A DNA stretch of 64,000 nucleotides from MWDV01 sp002070715 (GTDB taxonomy: Bacteria; Verrucomicrobiota; Verrucomicrobiia; Limisphaerales; MWDV01), in assembly GCA_035411585.1 (NCBI GenBank), contig DAONTI010000019.1:1-64000 (forward strand). Direction: 5' to 3'. The notes under the pieces were generated by a model. The model did no database searches. It saw nothing but the letters and a program-made list of their open reading frames with translations, and was not told the origin of the DNA. Positions 24,889 through 34,467 of this stretch are shown piece after piece. Numbering within the stretch: position 1 is the stretch's first letter; each line of letters begins with the position of its first letter. Made by a program: the position numbers and the translations under genes.

Positions 24889-26283
24889 ATGAAAGTGCAT
24901 TTCTTTGGGGCCACACGGACTACCACCGGTTCGCTCTATCTGCTGGAGGTCAACGGTCACCGGCTGTTGTTGGAATGCGGTCTCTTTCAGGGGCGCCGGG
25001 GAGAAACCATGGAACGCAACCGCCATTTCCCCTTCGATCCCCGCGGGGTGGACGCCGTGGTCTTGAGCCACGCCCACCTGGATCATTGCGGCAATCTGCC
25101 CAACTTGTGCAACCAAGGCTTTGAGGGCAGCATCTTCTGCACGTTCGGCACCCGGGACCTCGCCAGTATCATGCTGCAGGATTCCGCCGTGGTGCAGGCG
25201 GCGGACGCGGTGTTCGTCTCCAAGAAACGCGCCAAGCGGGGGCTGCCGCCGGTGGAACCCCTTTACACCGCCACCGAAGCGGAGAAGGCGGTGCGCCAGT
25301 TTGTGGCCATCAATTACGACCGGCCGCTGACGGTGGTGGACGGCGTGACGGTGACGTTCCGCGACGCGGGGCATATTCTGGGCTCGGCGCAGGTGGTGCT
25401 GGACGTGCGCGAGAACGGCCGCTCGTTTCGTTATCTCTTCAGCGGCGACGTCGGACGCGGGAACGACGACATATTGCGCGACCCGGACGTGGTGGAGGGC
25501 GTGGATTTCCTGCAAATCGAATCCACCTACGGCGCGCGGGAACATTCGGTCAAGACCAACGCCGAGGAGGAGGTCTGCCGGCTGGTTTGCGGCACCTTGG
25601 AGGCCAGCGGCAAGGTCATCATTCCCGCGTTCTCGGTGGGGCGCACGCAACAAGTCGTTTACACGCTGCACCAGTTCACCAACGCCGGACGGCTGCCGCG
25701 CGTGCCCATTTTTGTGGACAGCCCGCTCAGCGTGAATGCCACCGAGGTGTATCGGCTGCATCCGGAATGTTTCAATGACGAGACGTACGCGTTCCTGCGC
25801 GAAAAGGCGAATCCCTTCGGCATGGAAAACCTCACCTACATCCGCGAGGTGGCGCATTCGATGAAGCTGAATGACCTCACCGAACCCGCCATCATCATCA
25901 GCGCCTCGGGCATGGCCGAAGGCGGGCGCATCCGGCATCATCTGAAGAACAACGTCGGCGACCCGAAAAACCTCGTGCTGTTCGTGGGATACTGCGCCGA
26001 ACACACCCTGGGCGCGCAATTGCTGGCCGGACGCAATCCGGTGAACATTTTCGGCGAACCGGTGACGGTGCGCGCGCAAATCGCCTCCATTGACGCCTTC
26101 TCGGGCCACGCGGACAAACACGAGCTGCGCCGTTACGTGGAAAAGCTGGACGGCGATATCCGGCAGATTGCGGTCATCCACGGGGAGGAGGCTCAATGCC
26201 TCGCCTTTGCCGAAACGTTGCAAACCCTCCGCCCCCACGCGCAGGTCGTCGTGCCCCAGCTGGGCGACATGTTGTCCGTGTAG
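24889..26283 (+). CDS. MBL-fold beta-CASP metallo-hydrolase (RNase-like)
   Basis: 464-aa protein of the metallo-beta-lactamase/beta-CASP family that includes CPSF73-like ribonucleases. The N-terminal MBL motifs are HAHLDHCG (H61, H63, D65, H66), DAGHILGSAQ and FSGDVGRG. The beta-CASP insert carries IESTYGAREH, IIPAFSVGRTQQ, IFVDSPLSVNATEVY and IIISASGMAEGGRIRHHL. The C-terminal metal ligands are in IDAFSGHADKHEL and IAVIHGEEAQCL. It is full-length and soluble. Likely roles are 5'-3' exonucleolytic or endonucleolytic RNA processing; the in vivo target is unknown. It is an isolated gene downstream of the repeat-rich gap. Confidence 0.9.
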   Translation: MKVHFFGATRTTTGSLYLLEVNGHRLLLECGLFQGRRGETMERNRHFPFDPRGVDAVVLSHAHLDHCGNLPNLCNQGFEGSIFCTFGTRDLASIMLQDSAVVQAADAVFVSKKRAKRGLPPVEPLYTATEAEKAVRQFVAINYDRPLTVVDGVTVTFRDAGHILGSAQVVLDVRENGRSFRYLFSGDVGRGNDDILRDPDVVEGVDFLQIESTYGAREHSVKTNAEEEVCRLVCGTLEASGKVIIPAFSVGRTQQVVYTLHQFTNAGRLPRVPIFVDSPLSVNATEVYRLHPECFNDETYAFLREKANPFGMENLTYIREVAHSMKLNDLTEPAIIISASGMAEGGRIRHHLKNNVGDPKNLVLFVGYCAEHTLGAQLLAGRNPVNIFGEPVTVRAQIASIDAFSGHADKHELRRYVEKLDGDIRQIAVIHGEEAQCLAFAETLQTLRPHAQVVVPQLGDMLSV

Positions 26284-26340
26284 CGCGGGCCGTCACAATC
26301 CCAGTGGAGTTTGAGCCGGCGTCTTGGTAGCCTCCGTTTC

Positions 26341-27021
26341 ATGAGTGAAACCATCGTGAAGCTGTCCGCCGCCGAGGTCGCGCGGTTGATTGATCACACG
26401 CTGCTCAAACCCGACGCCACCCGGGCGCAAATCGAAACCCTGTGCGCCGAGGCGCGGACGCACCATTTCGGCGCCGTGTGCGTGAATGGGACGCACGTGC
26501 CCTTGGCCCGGCATGCCTTGGAGGATTCCGGGGTGAAAGTGGCCGCCGTAGTCGGGTTTCCGCTGGGCGCGATGAGCAGCGACGCCAAACGTTACGAAAC
26601 CGAGGCGGCGGTGGATGACGGCGCGCAGGAGATTGATCTGGTCCTCAGTCTAGGCCGGCTCAAGGATGGCGATGACGCCTTCGTGCTCCGCGAATTGCGC
26701 GACGTGGTGGAAGCCGCCGATGAACGGCCCGTGAAGGTCATTTTGGAAACCTGCCTGCTCACCGAAGCCGAAAAAATCCGCGCCTGCCGGTTGGTCGTCG
26801 AATCCGGCGCGCATTTTGTGAAGACCTCGACCGGCTTCAGCTCCGGTGGTGCGACGGCGGCGGATGTGCAACTGATGCGCGCCACGGTCGGGCCCGACTT
26901 CGGCATCAAAGCGTCCGGCGGGATTCGCGACGCGGCGACGGCGCAAGCGATGATTGCCGCCGGCGCAACGCGACTCGGCACCTCCTCGGGGGTGGCCATC
27001 GTCCAAGGTTGGCCGGCCTGA
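26341..27021 (+). CDS. deoC: deoxyribose-phosphate aldolase
   Basis: 226-aa class I aldolase that splits 2-deoxy-D-ribose 5-phosphate into glyceraldehyde 3-phosphate and acetaldehyde in deoxynucleoside catabolism. It starts at ATG 26341 with the family opening LIDHTLLKPDATRAQIE. Key residues: D99 in QEIDLVLSLG, the Schiff-base K161 in HFVKTSTGFSSGGAT and the proton-relay K190 in FGIKASGGIRD. The length is normal for the family. A TAGCCT hexamer ends 7 nt before the ATG, resembling the -10 elements elsewhere in the window, but no good -35 accompanies it. No other deo genes are nearby. Confidence 0.93.
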   Translation: MSETIVKLSAAEVARLIDHTLLKPDATRAQIETLCAEARTHHFGAVCVNGTHVPLARHALEDSGVKVAAVVGFPLGAMSSDAKRYETEAAVDDGAQEIDLVLSLGRLKDGDDAFVLRELRDVVEAADERPVKVILETCLLTEAEKIRACRLVVESGAHFVKTSTGFSSGGATAADVQLMRATVGPDFGIKASGGIRDAATAQAMIAAGATRLGTSSGVAIVQGWPA

Positions 27022-27129
27022 CTGAAGGCAAACCCTCGGCACCTGCCTCCTTCCGCGGCGGCGAGTCTCCGTGGCTGGCCGACGAGTTCATTCTCCCCTC
27101 CCCGCGCATCTGCGGGTCAAGGGGCAACT

Positions 27130-28428
27130 TCACTCATGCCGCAAGGCTTCCACTGGGTCCATTTGCGCCGCGCGCAACGCGGGATAGAGACCGAACACCA
27201 CCCCGACCAACGCGGAAATGCCGAATGCCAGCAGCGGTGACCAGACCACGATGATGGTCTTCATCCCGGCGGTCCAGGTGACAATGAACGGAATGGCCAC
27301 GCCCAACAGCACCCCCATCAATCCGCCCACGCCGCTGAGGATCACCGTCTCGACGAGGAATTGGAGCACAATATCCTGCCGGCGCGCGCCCAAGGCCCGG
27401 CGGATGCCGATCTCGCGCGTCCGCTCGGTGACGCTGGCCAGCATGATGTTCATGATCCCGATGCCGCCGACCAAGAGCGAGATGGCCGCAATTGAACCCA
27501 GGACGATGTTGAAAATGCGTTTCGTATGCTCCGCCTGTTTCAACATCTCCAGCGGCACGTCAATCGCGTAGTCCTTCTTTTTGTGGCCGTATTCCAAGAG
27601 GCGCTGGAGCGCCTCCGCCACACTCATCACCCGGTCCAATTGATCCACCTTCACGGTCACTTCGTGAAACTGCACGCGTTCGGCTTCAAAACTGCCCGCC
27701 CGCCGGCGCATCAAGGTTTCGCCATACCGTAACTTGGCCGTTTCCAGCGGGAGAAAGACGCGGGCGGAAGGGACTTGGGTCGTCTCCGCCGATTTCTCCG
27801 CCGCCGCCGTCCGGGCGCGGGGCGCCATGATGCCAATGACCTGGTAATAATTGCCGCCCACCCGGATGAATTTGCCCAGCGGCGCTTCCAAGGGAAAGAG
27901 CGCCGGCACCATTTCGGCGCTGAGCACGCACACGTTCGCCCGGCCGTCCATGTCCGTTTCGGTGAAGAAGCGTCCCGTGGCGACGGGATGGTTGCGCATC
28001 TCCGGATACCACGGCACGGTGCCGACGAGTTCGCAATCCACGCGCCGGCTGATACGCCAGGCGTATTCGCGGATGATCCGGGCCGGCAACACCACCGTCA
28101 CTCCAGGAATGGTCGCCCGGATGCGTTTCACATCCGTGTAAGTGAGGCCGTATTGCAGGACGCGGCTTTGACTGTCCCGTTCGCTGACCTTTTGTTCCTC
28201 CGGCGGTTTGACGCTGCGGAGGATGATGTTCTGGCTGCCGAGATTCTTGATTTGCTCCTGCGCCTCGTGACTCGCGCCTTCGCCGATGGCCAGCATGGCG
28301 ATGACCGAACAGACGCCGAACACAATGCCCAGCACCGTGAGCAGGGAGCGCAGCCGGTGCAGCCACAGGCCTTTGAAACCCAGCCGCACCGTGCGGCGCA
28401 ATTGAGCGATGGAAAGTCCGCGGATCAC
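27130..28428 (-). CDS. MacB-type ABC transporter permease
   Basis: 432-aa permease with the FtsX/MacB architecture: one N-terminal membrane helix (LRSLLTVLGIVFGVCSVIAML, about 27-47), a large periplasmic MacB_PCD domain (about 50-290), and three C-terminal helices (IVLGSIAAISLLVGGIGIMNIML, the FLVETVILSGVGGLMG region, and the last before the end). The coupling motif VTERTREIGIRRALGARRQDI is clear, and it ends DPVEALRHE. The ATPase is encoded separately just upstream (115-bp gap). It is the last gene of a minus-strand TolC-adaptor-ATPase-permease set, so it completes a tripartite mechanotransmission-type pump for export of a peptide, lipid or macrolide-like compound. Confidence 0.92.
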   Translation of the reverse strand: MIRGLSIAQLRRTVRLGFKGLWLHRLRSLLTVLGIVFGVCSVIAMLAIGEGASHEAQEQIKNLGSQNIILRSVKPPEEQKVSERDSQSRVLQYGLTYTDVKRIRATIPGVTVVLPARIIREYAWRISRRVDCELVGTVPWYPEMRNHPVATGRFFTETDMDGRANVCVLSAEMVPALFPLEAPLGKFIRVGGNYYQVIGIMAPRARTAAAEKSAETTQVPSARVFLPLETAKLRYGETLMRRRAGSFEAERVQFHEVTVKVDQLDRVMSVAEALQRLLEYGHKKKDYAIDVPLEMLKQAEHTKRIFNIVLGSIAAISLLVGGIGIMNIMLASVTERTREIGIRRALGARRQDIVLQFLVETVILSGVGGLMGVLLGVAIPFIVTWTAGMKTIIVVWSPLLAFGISALVGVVFGLYPALRAAQMDPVEALRHE

Positions 28429-28543
28429 CTTGGGCAGCGGTTACAGTGGCGTTGGGAGACGAAGGGGAAGAAGTTGGCAATCCGCCACAAATTCGGCGCC
28501 AAAAGTTGTTGCGTTTTTCTTCATGCGTATTCCTTCACATCGT

Positions 28544-29245
28544 TCACGGGAAATCACCGGGCGGATTGGAGTCGCTTTCGATCTCGCCGTCGCGCAAGCG
28601 AATCGTCCGCCGGGAGCGCTGGCCCACCCCGAGGTCGTGGGTGACCATGATGATGGTGCGGCCTTGGGCGTTCAGGTCGTCGAACAGGCGCAGGATTTCG
28701 GCGCCGGAAGTGGAATCGAGGTTGCCGGTGGGTTCGTCGGCAAGGATGACCAACGGATCGTTGACCAGGGCGCGGGCGATGGCGACGCGCTGCTGCTGTC
28801 CGCCGGACAACTCAAACGGTTTGTGCTCCAACCGGTCCGCCAACCCGACCCGCGCGGCCAGTTCCCGCGCCACCGCGCGACTCTCGGCCTCCGGCCGGTC
28901 CTGGTAATAGAGCGGAATTTCGATGTTCTCCACCACGGTGAGTTGTTGAATGAGGTTGTAGGATTGAAAGACGAAACCCAACCGCGTGCCGCGCACCGCC
29001 GAGAGCGCGTCATCATCCATCCGGGATACGTCTTGATCGCCCAATAGATACCGACCGGACGTGGGACGATCCAGGCAGCCGAGGAGATTCAACAAGGTGG
29101 ATTTCCCGCAACCGGACGGGCCCATGATGCTGATGTATTCCCCCGCCGCGATGCGGAAACTGACCCCCCGCAACGCCTCCACCGTCACCAGTCCCATCTG
29201 GTAATGTTTCCGGACATTGTCGAATTGGACGATGAACGAGGGCAT
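28544..29245 (-). CDS. ABC transporter ATP-binding protein (MacB/LolD type)
   Basis: 233-aa ATPase. Walker A GPSGCGKST (42-50), Q-loop FVFQSYNLI, signature LSGGQQQRVAIARAL, Walker B LVILADEPTGNLDS, and H-loop MVTHDLG. It energises the MacB-type permease encoded next. Position and family indicate the energy unit of a MacAB-TolC-like pump rather than LolCDE, since an adaptor and an outer-membrane channel precede it. A TAACCT hexamer ends 8 nt before the ATG, but no convincing -35 was seen, and co-transcription with the adaptor gene is more likely. Confidence 0.93.
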   Translation of the reverse strand: MPSFIVQFDNVRKHYQMGLVTVEALRGVSFRIAAGEYISIMGPSGCGKSTLLNLLGCLDRPTSGRYLLGDQDVSRMDDDALSAVRGTRLGFVFQSYNLIQQLTVVENIEIPLYYQDRPEAESRAVARELAARVGLADRLEHKPFELSGGQQQRVAIARALVNDPLVILADEPTGNLDSTSGAEILRLFDDLNAQGRTIIMVTHDLGVGQRSRRTIRLRDGEIESDSNPPGDFP

Positions 29246-29361
29246 GGGGAAAAGGTTAGCTTCTGCGGCGCTCTAAAATCGTGCCGGCGGCGACGTTGAC
29301 CAAAGCACAAGGCCAAGGTTCAGCGGTTGAACTTGCGCCAGACTCGGGGCCACCGGAACTG

Positions 29362-31356
29362 TCAGCCCAAATGGCATACGCTGATGGCTTGGCTGACGGT
29401 GGAATGGCCGCCCCACCCCGACCTCCCGCTGGCCGCCGTCTTTGCCGGGCTGGGTTCCGGCGGCGCGGTGGGTGTTTCCTCCACCGGCTTCATTTCGCGA
29501 CCTTGATCCGTCTCCGCGCCTTCGGGTGGGCGGAGCAGAACTTTTTCGCCTTCCTTCAGCCCGTGCTTGATCTCGATGAATTCATCGGTGAATTCGCCGA
29601 TCTCGACCTCACGGCGTTCGGGTTTCAGGCCGCCGGCCACATAGCAAACCTGCTTGCCTTCGTAGAGCAACACAGCCTGCACCGGGATCTGGATCACGTC
29701 CGGCAATTTGCTCACCAGAATCTCCACGCGCGCGCTCATGCCCGGCTTCACCCAGTCGTGGGTGCCGTCCAAGGCGACGGTCACGCCATACACCTTGAGG
29801 TCGGGATTCATCCAGCGATTCTGTGAATCGGGCAGCACGCTGACTTTGGTGACTTCCCCCGTCAACACCTTGTCGGGGAAGGCGTCCACGGTCACGCGCG
29901 CCTTCTGCCCCTTCCGCACTTTTTTGATGTAGGTTTCGTGGATTTTCACGTCCACTGCCATGCGGGTCATATCCGGGATGGTAATGATGGCCTGCCGTTC
30001 CCGCACCGACGCGCCTTCGCGGATGGCTTCCTCCCCGCGCCAATAGTCGTCGCGTCCACTGCCGTAAACCACCAAGCCGCTTTTCTGGGCGTGGATGGTG
30101 CATTTCTCCAGTTGCTCACGCAGGTCGTCGCGCTGCCGGGACTGGACCTGGAACTGGCCTTGCGCGGAGCGCAGCCGCGCATCCGCCTGGGCCAGTTTCG
30201 AGATGGCCAGGCGCCGGGTTTTGTCCAGGTCGCGCACGGCGTCAATAAACTTGGAGAGCGATTCTTCGGCGGACTTGGCGAAGTCGTATTTCAAAAAAAG
30301 ACTGCGCGCGGTTTCGGCGGTCTGGACTTTGAGCCGGCTGTTGTCGTGGGCGATTTCATCCCGCTGCAAATCATTCTTGGTGACGAATCCCTTTTCAAAC
30401 AACCGGCGGGTGCCTTCCAGCGTGGCGGTGGCCTGGCCGAGTTCCTTTTGCGCGACTTGGAGATCGTCGTCGAACTTGCGTAATTTCTGTTTCGCCTCCC
30501 CGTCACCCAACGTCTCCACGCGGGCGTATTTGGAAAAATCAATGGCAGCGGTGGAGGGCAGTTGGAAACTGGCCTCGCGCGGCAACTCGAGGGAATCCGC
30601 CGTTTCCGGGCGCGGCGGGCCGCTGTTTTTCCCGTTGGGATTGGCGCCGGGTGGCGGCGGACTGACCAAAACCGGCGCTCCGGGATTAAGCCCTGCCGGG
30701 ATTGGCCCGGACGGAGGAAGGCGCTCGTTGTTGGCGCGCGAATCTTCCACCTCCACGGTCAACGGCGTGAGGGTCACTTCGTTGGTGCTGGCCTCCGCCA
30801 ACAATTGGTCCAAACCCAGTTGCTGGATGATTTCAGCAGTGGCCGAGTCCCCGAGAAACTTGTCAAAATCCATGCGCGCAAACCGCACCTTCTGCTCGGC
30901 GCCTTTGATGTCGCTCTGGTTTTGGTTCAATTGGATTTCGTAGTTCTGCTGGGCATCGGTGAGGTTGGCCAGCGCGGATTGATACTGGATTTCCTGCTGG
31001 GCGATCTGTTTTTCCAACTCGGAGGAATCGAGCTCCACGAGCACTTTATTGGTCTTCACGTCTTCCTCGGTGACGAGATAGCCCTCCTCAACGATTTTCA
31101 AAATCTTCGCACCCTGATAACCGACGCGGACTTCGCATTTGATTTCCTGGGATTCCAAGGCCTGCAGGCTACCGCCTTCGACCACGGTGATTTCCAACGG
31201 TCCGCGCCGGGCGGCGAATAGCGGAGATTGCCGGATGGAGGCGTCGCCCCGTTGCCAGAAGAACCACGCACCGAGCACCAAGACGCCAAGCGCCAGGCCC
31301 AGCCGCCAACGCGGTTGCCGGCGGAGAAAATAAAGGTATGAGGAGAGGATTTTCAT
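29362..31356 (-). CDS. HlyD/MacA-type periplasmic adaptor, unusually long
   Basis: 664-aa membrane-fusion protein with one N-terminal anchor helix (about 17-34). The lipoyl half-motifs, a long alpha-hairpin (TDAQQNYEIQLNQNQSDIKGAEQK; KQKLRKFDDDLQVAQKELGQ and onward), a beta-barrel (QKARVTVDAFPDKVLTGEV) and a membrane-proximal domain (GLKPERREVEIGEF) follow in order. MacA-like adaptors are usually under about 450 aa. The extra length lies in a Pro/Gly/Asn-rich segment (about 215-265) inside the hairpin region and in longer helices, which could give a longer reach to the TolC partner. The C-terminus is Pro/Thr-rich. It links the inner-membrane permease to TolC and is encoded between them. Confidence 0.88.
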   Translation of the reverse strand: MKILSSYLYFLRRQPRWRLGLALGVLVLGAWFFWQRGDASIRQSPLFAARRGPLEITVVEGGSLQALESQEIKCEVRVGYQGAKILKIVEEGYLVTEEDVKTNKVLVELDSSELEKQIAQQEIQYQSALANLTDAQQNYEIQLNQNQSDIKGAEQKVRFARMDFDKFLGDSATAEIIQQLGLDQLLAEASTNEVTLTPLTVEVEDSRANNERLPPSGPIPAGLNPGAPVLVSPPPPGANPNGKNSGPPRPETADSLELPREASFQLPSTAAIDFSKYARVETLGDGEAKQKLRKFDDDLQVAQKELGQATATLEGTRRLFEKGFVTKNDLQRDEIAHDNSRLKVQTAETARSLFLKYDFAKSAEESLSKFIDAVRDLDKTRRLAISKLAQADARLRSAQGQFQVQSRQRDDLREQLEKCTIHAQKSGLVVYGSGRDDYWRGEEAIREGASVRERQAIITIPDMTRMAVDVKIHETYIKKVRKGQKARVTVDAFPDKVLTGEVTKVSVLPDSQNRWMNPDLKVYGVTVALDGTHDWVKPGMSARVEILVSKLPDVIQIPVQAVLLYEGKQVCYVAGGLKPERREVEIGEFTDEFIEIKHGLKEGEKVLLRPPEGAETDQGREMKPVEETPTAPPEPSPAKTAASGRSGWGGHSTVSQAISVCHLG

Positions 31357-31489
31357 CGATAAAAGGTAGTAAAGGAACGCGGGTTGCCACCCCCATCAAA
31401 AGCGGTCATTCCATCTGCGCCTTGCTGCGGGCGGCGGCTGGCGTTTCGTCCGTTCCGTCCGGTGGCGGGAGCTGAGGTAGGCGCTGGGT

Positions 31490-33232
31490 TCATTGTGAAT
31501 GCGTTTCCCATTGACCGCGGTCTTTGATGTACAGGATGCCGAGGTTGTTCCAGAATTGCAGGCGCGCGATGGTATGGGCGACCAACGCCTGGGTGCGTTG
31601 ATTGCGCGAACTGACGAGATCGTTCTGGGCGTCCACCTGGTCCTGCGCGCGGGCGCGGCCCAGTTCCGCCAGCAAATCCTGCTCCTCGACGCGGCGTTCG
31701 GCGAGCTTCACCCCCACCTCGCTAATTTCGTAACTGCGCTTGGCCTGATCCAGCGCGCGCCATCCATCCCGAACCTGCAACCGAATCTCGTCCGCCTGTT
31801 GCTCGACGGAACGCGCGGCGCGATCCCGGGCGATCAACGCCGAGCGATACGCATTGCGCTCCGCCGTGCGATCCAGGCCGGGGTCCACGTCCAAGCCGGC
31901 GCTGTAACTGTACCGTTCCGGTTGCGGCCAAGCCATGCCGGAGACATCATTGGGATCACTGCGCAAAGTGACCGAGGAAGTCAGGTCCACCCGGGGACGG
32001 AGCAGATTCCGGGTGAGTTCCACCCGGCGCTCGGCATCCTGCAACTGGTCCTGCGAGTTCAGATAATCCAACCGCCCCGCGAGCGCCACTTGGATGGAAT
32101 CTTCCACATTGATTTCCGGATGCTGAATGTGCAGCGCGGCCAGTTCGGCGTCGTCCAGCACCAGGTTCGTGTCAATGGTCAAGCCGAGTTGCAGTTTGAA
32201 ATTATCCAATGATTGTTTGTAACTGCGGATGGCGTTGATCCAGGCGCTCTCCGCGGAGAGTTCCTGTTGCTCGAGCCGGCCAAGATCAGCCTGGGTGCGG
32301 CGGCCTTCGGCGGCCAGGGCGCGCGTCTGTTCGGCGGTTTTCCGCGAGCTTTGCAGGTTGAGAAAACTGTTGCGGACGCGGTCGCGGTCGCTCAACACCC
32401 CGTAATAAGCGGTGGCGACTTGCACACTGAAATCGCGGCGATACCGGGTGAAATCGCGCAGGTCATAGAGCAACTGCCGCTCCGCCTGGGTGAGCGCTTC
32501 CATCTGTTGTTTGTACCCCGCATCCCGAACCAGCGGGCGCACGAAGGTGGCGTTCAACTGGGATGAGGGCCGCTGTCCGCCGCTGAGGAAATGCAGGAAC
32601 GTGGTGGTGAACGAAGTGGTCAGCCGCCCCACGTCCCGGATGAGCCAACTGGCGCTCAACTGGCCGGAGCCACTGACTTGTTGTTGCTCCACCAGGTTGT
32701 CGCTGGTCACCGGTTTGAGGTCGCCGGTGACTGCGTCCACCTCGTAACGCACCGCCCGCTCCGTCTGCCCGGAAAAAGTGCCGCTGCCTTGCGCGGAGAA
32801 AAGCGGGGTGAAATTGTGGCGCGTCAACGCCAGCGACAAGGCGGACAGATACAGTTGTTCCTTGCGGTTTTGATAGGCGCGTCCATGGTCCACCGCCAGC
32901 GCCAGCGCATCCTCCAGCCGCAATTGCCGCGCGCCCCGTTCCCGTTCTCCGTCCGCCCCCAGAAACGCCGGCGCCTCCGCGCACACCGGAAACCCCGTCA
33001 ACACGACGGCGTTGGTCTGCTCGATGGTAAAATCCGGGTCCATGTTCGGGACCTGCGGTGTTTTCTCCCGGATGGCGGCGTAGGCGGCTTTATCCGCGGA
33101 CCGGCGGTAATGCTTTGCCGTACACCCGGCCAACAACAGGCCGAGCAACAGAACGCCTGCGGGTCGCAAGTGGTTTTTCAGGTTCACGCGCGCGCTCAAT
33201 CGGATCGGGAATCGGTTGCCCAATTGTTTCAT
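31490..33232 (-). CDS. TolC-family outer-membrane efflux lipoprotein
   Basis: 580 aa from the ATG at 33232 (MKQLGNRFPIRLSARVN...), preceded by GGAAAAAGCGA. An upstream ATG at 33304 would add 24 residues. The signal sequence ends in a lipobox, LLLLGLLLAGC, so it is probably lipid-anchored. Two long coiled-coil halves typical of TolC/OEP proteins follow, rich in Gln/Arg/Leu heptads (for example LNLQSSRKTAEQTRALAAEGRRTQADLGRLEQQ and the C-terminal RSVEQQADEIRLQVRDGWRALDQAKRSYEI). It would form the trimeric outer-membrane exit duct for the adaptor, ATPase and permease encoded downstream, and is the first gene of that set. Confidence 0.85.
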   Translation of the reverse strand: MKQLGNRFPIRLSARVNLKNHLRPAGVLLLGLLLAGCTAKHYRRSADKAAYAAIREKTPQVPNMDPDFTIEQTNAVVLTGFPVCAEAPAFLGADGERERGARQLRLEDALALAVDHGRAYQNRKEQLYLSALSLALTRHNFTPLFSAQGSGTFSGQTERAVRYEVDAVTGDLKPVTSDNLVEQQQVSGSGQLSASWLIRDVGRLTTSFTTTFLHFLSGGQRPSSQLNATFVRPLVRDAGYKQQMEALTQAERQLLYDLRDFTRYRRDFSVQVATAYYGVLSDRDRVRNSFLNLQSSRKTAEQTRALAAEGRRTQADLGRLEQQELSAESAWINAIRSYKQSLDNFKLQLGLTIDTNLVLDDAELAALHIQHPEINVEDSIQVALAGRLDYLNSQDQLQDAERRVELTRNLLRPRVDLTSSVTLRSDPNDVSGMAWPQPERYSYSAGLDVDPGLDRTAERNAYRSALIARDRAARSVEQQADEIRLQVRDGWRALDQAKRSYEISEVGVKLAERRVEEQDLLAELGRARAQDQVDAQNDLVSSRNQRTQALVAHTIARLQFWNNLGILYIKDRGQWETHSQ

Positions 33233-33489
33233 TCGCTTTTTCCGGGCCGGACTTGGTCGGGTCGGCCATCCGGCCATCCCTCGCCATACTGGCTTAAACG
33301 CCACCCGTTCGGCTTGGTTGCGCCCCCCACCGGAGACGTCGGACGGAACATAGACCCATTTCGGTGGGAAAACACTCCGAAATGCGTCGGCGGACGGACG
33401 CCCTCCAACCGTCCGGAGGGCCGCCGGACCCGACCGTACCCCGCCGGCGGGTGGGAGGCCGGGGAGACAACGATGGTCTTGCCAAAAGT

Positions 33490-33515
33490 TGCAAACTAGT
33501 CGAGTTTAGTTTGCA
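33490..33515 (+). promoter_or_regulatory. inverted repeat abutting the prepilin-like start codon
   Basis: A perfect 9-bp inverted repeat (TGCAAACTA, 8-nt centre, TAGTTTGCA). The last A is the A of the ATG at 33515. It could be an operator or, if transcribed, a hairpin that hides the start codon. Confidence 0.45.
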
Positions 33516-34306
33516 TGAAGAACCCTTGGATAATCAGAAGTCGCGGAGGCCTCCGCGCACTCCGTGGGCAGCGCTGGGGTGGTTTTACTCTCATTGAATT
33601 GCTGGTGGTCATTGCGATCATCACCATCCTGGCCGCCATGCTCCTGCCGGCCCTGGCCAAGGCCAAGGAAAAGGCGCACCGAACGCAATGCATTAATAAC
33701 CAGAAACAGTTGCTTCTGGCCGAGCATCTGTATCTGTCGGACAGCAATGACCGGCTGGCCCCGCCCAACACCGGCGGGGAGGAAAGCCTGATGATGTCAA
33801 CCCTGCCGCCCGGCTGGTTGTATCAACCCGGCAAAGTGATTCAAGTCAATCCCGACGATCCGAACGGCGATATTTACGGGCCCACGCTCGGCATTTTTTA
33901 TTCCTATCTCAAAACGCGAGCGCCGTTCCTCTGTCCTCTGCATAAGACCAACACCCCGGCGTGGATGCTCAGCCGGATCAAATTCAGCAGTTATGTGATG
34001 ACTTGCTACGTCGGGATCGGCGGCAACTCGCCCAACGCTGCCCGGCTCGGGCGGACCTATCCCATGAGCGCCTTCCGACCTGACAGCATGATCCTGTGGG
34101 AAACAGACGAAACGAATCCAAAGTATTTCAATGACGGCGGCAGCTCCCCTTCCGAAGGCCTGACCCGCCGGCACGGCGACGGGGCCATCCTGGGCATTTT
34201 GGACGGGCACGTCGAATTTATCAAATGGAGCCGGCACCAGCAACTCCTGGCCGATCCCAACAAGAACGTGCTCTGGTGCTATCCCGATACGGACAATGGC
34301 CGCTGA
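33515..34306 (+). CDS. prepilin-type N-terminal cleavage/methylation protein with H-x9-DG motif
   Basis: 263-aa pseudopilin-like secreted protein. A positively charged leader ends in the prepilin peptidase site GG/FTLIELLVVIAIITILAAMLLPALAKAKEKA, where the cleaved Phe and the Glu at +5 are typical. The hydrophobic helix continues to about residue 58. The C-terminal half contains the H-x9-DG signature (HGDGAILGILDG) that marks a large family greatly expanded in Planctomycetota, Verrucomicrobiota and Lentisphaerota. The function of the expanded family is unknown; possible roles are fibre subunits of a type II/IV-like machine or surface glycan-interacting proteins. No secretion-machine genes are nearby. 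Confidence 0.9.
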   Translation: MKNPWIIRSRGGLRALRGQRWGGFTLIELLVVIAIITILAAMLLPALAKAKEKAHRTQCINNQKQLLLAEHLYLSDSNDRLAPPNTGGEESLMMSTLPPGWLYQPGKVIQVNPDDPNGDIYGPTLGIFYSYLKTRAPFLCPLHKTNTPAWMLSRIKFSSYVMTCYVGIGGNSPNAARLGRTYPMSAFRPDSMILWETDETNPKYFNDGGSSPSEGLTRRHGDGAILGILDGHVEFIKWSRHQQLLADPNKNVLWCYPDTDNGR

Positions 34307-34467
34307 ACCGGTCTTTGCACGGGAACGGACCGGTGGCGCGTAAAGCGGGCCGACTACATTGCCGTTGAGTACGGCCCCCCGTTTGGCGGGCATCGGCTGA
34401 CATTACGTCCACGCCAACTCCCCCCGCACGTCATCCCTTAGCCGGAACGATGTAGTTGATCCAGGGG

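Noticed and set aside
28544..29245. LolD of the lipoprotein-release system
   Set aside because: The neighbours are an HlyD adaptor, a TolC channel and a MacB-type permease, which fit an export pump rather than LolCDE.
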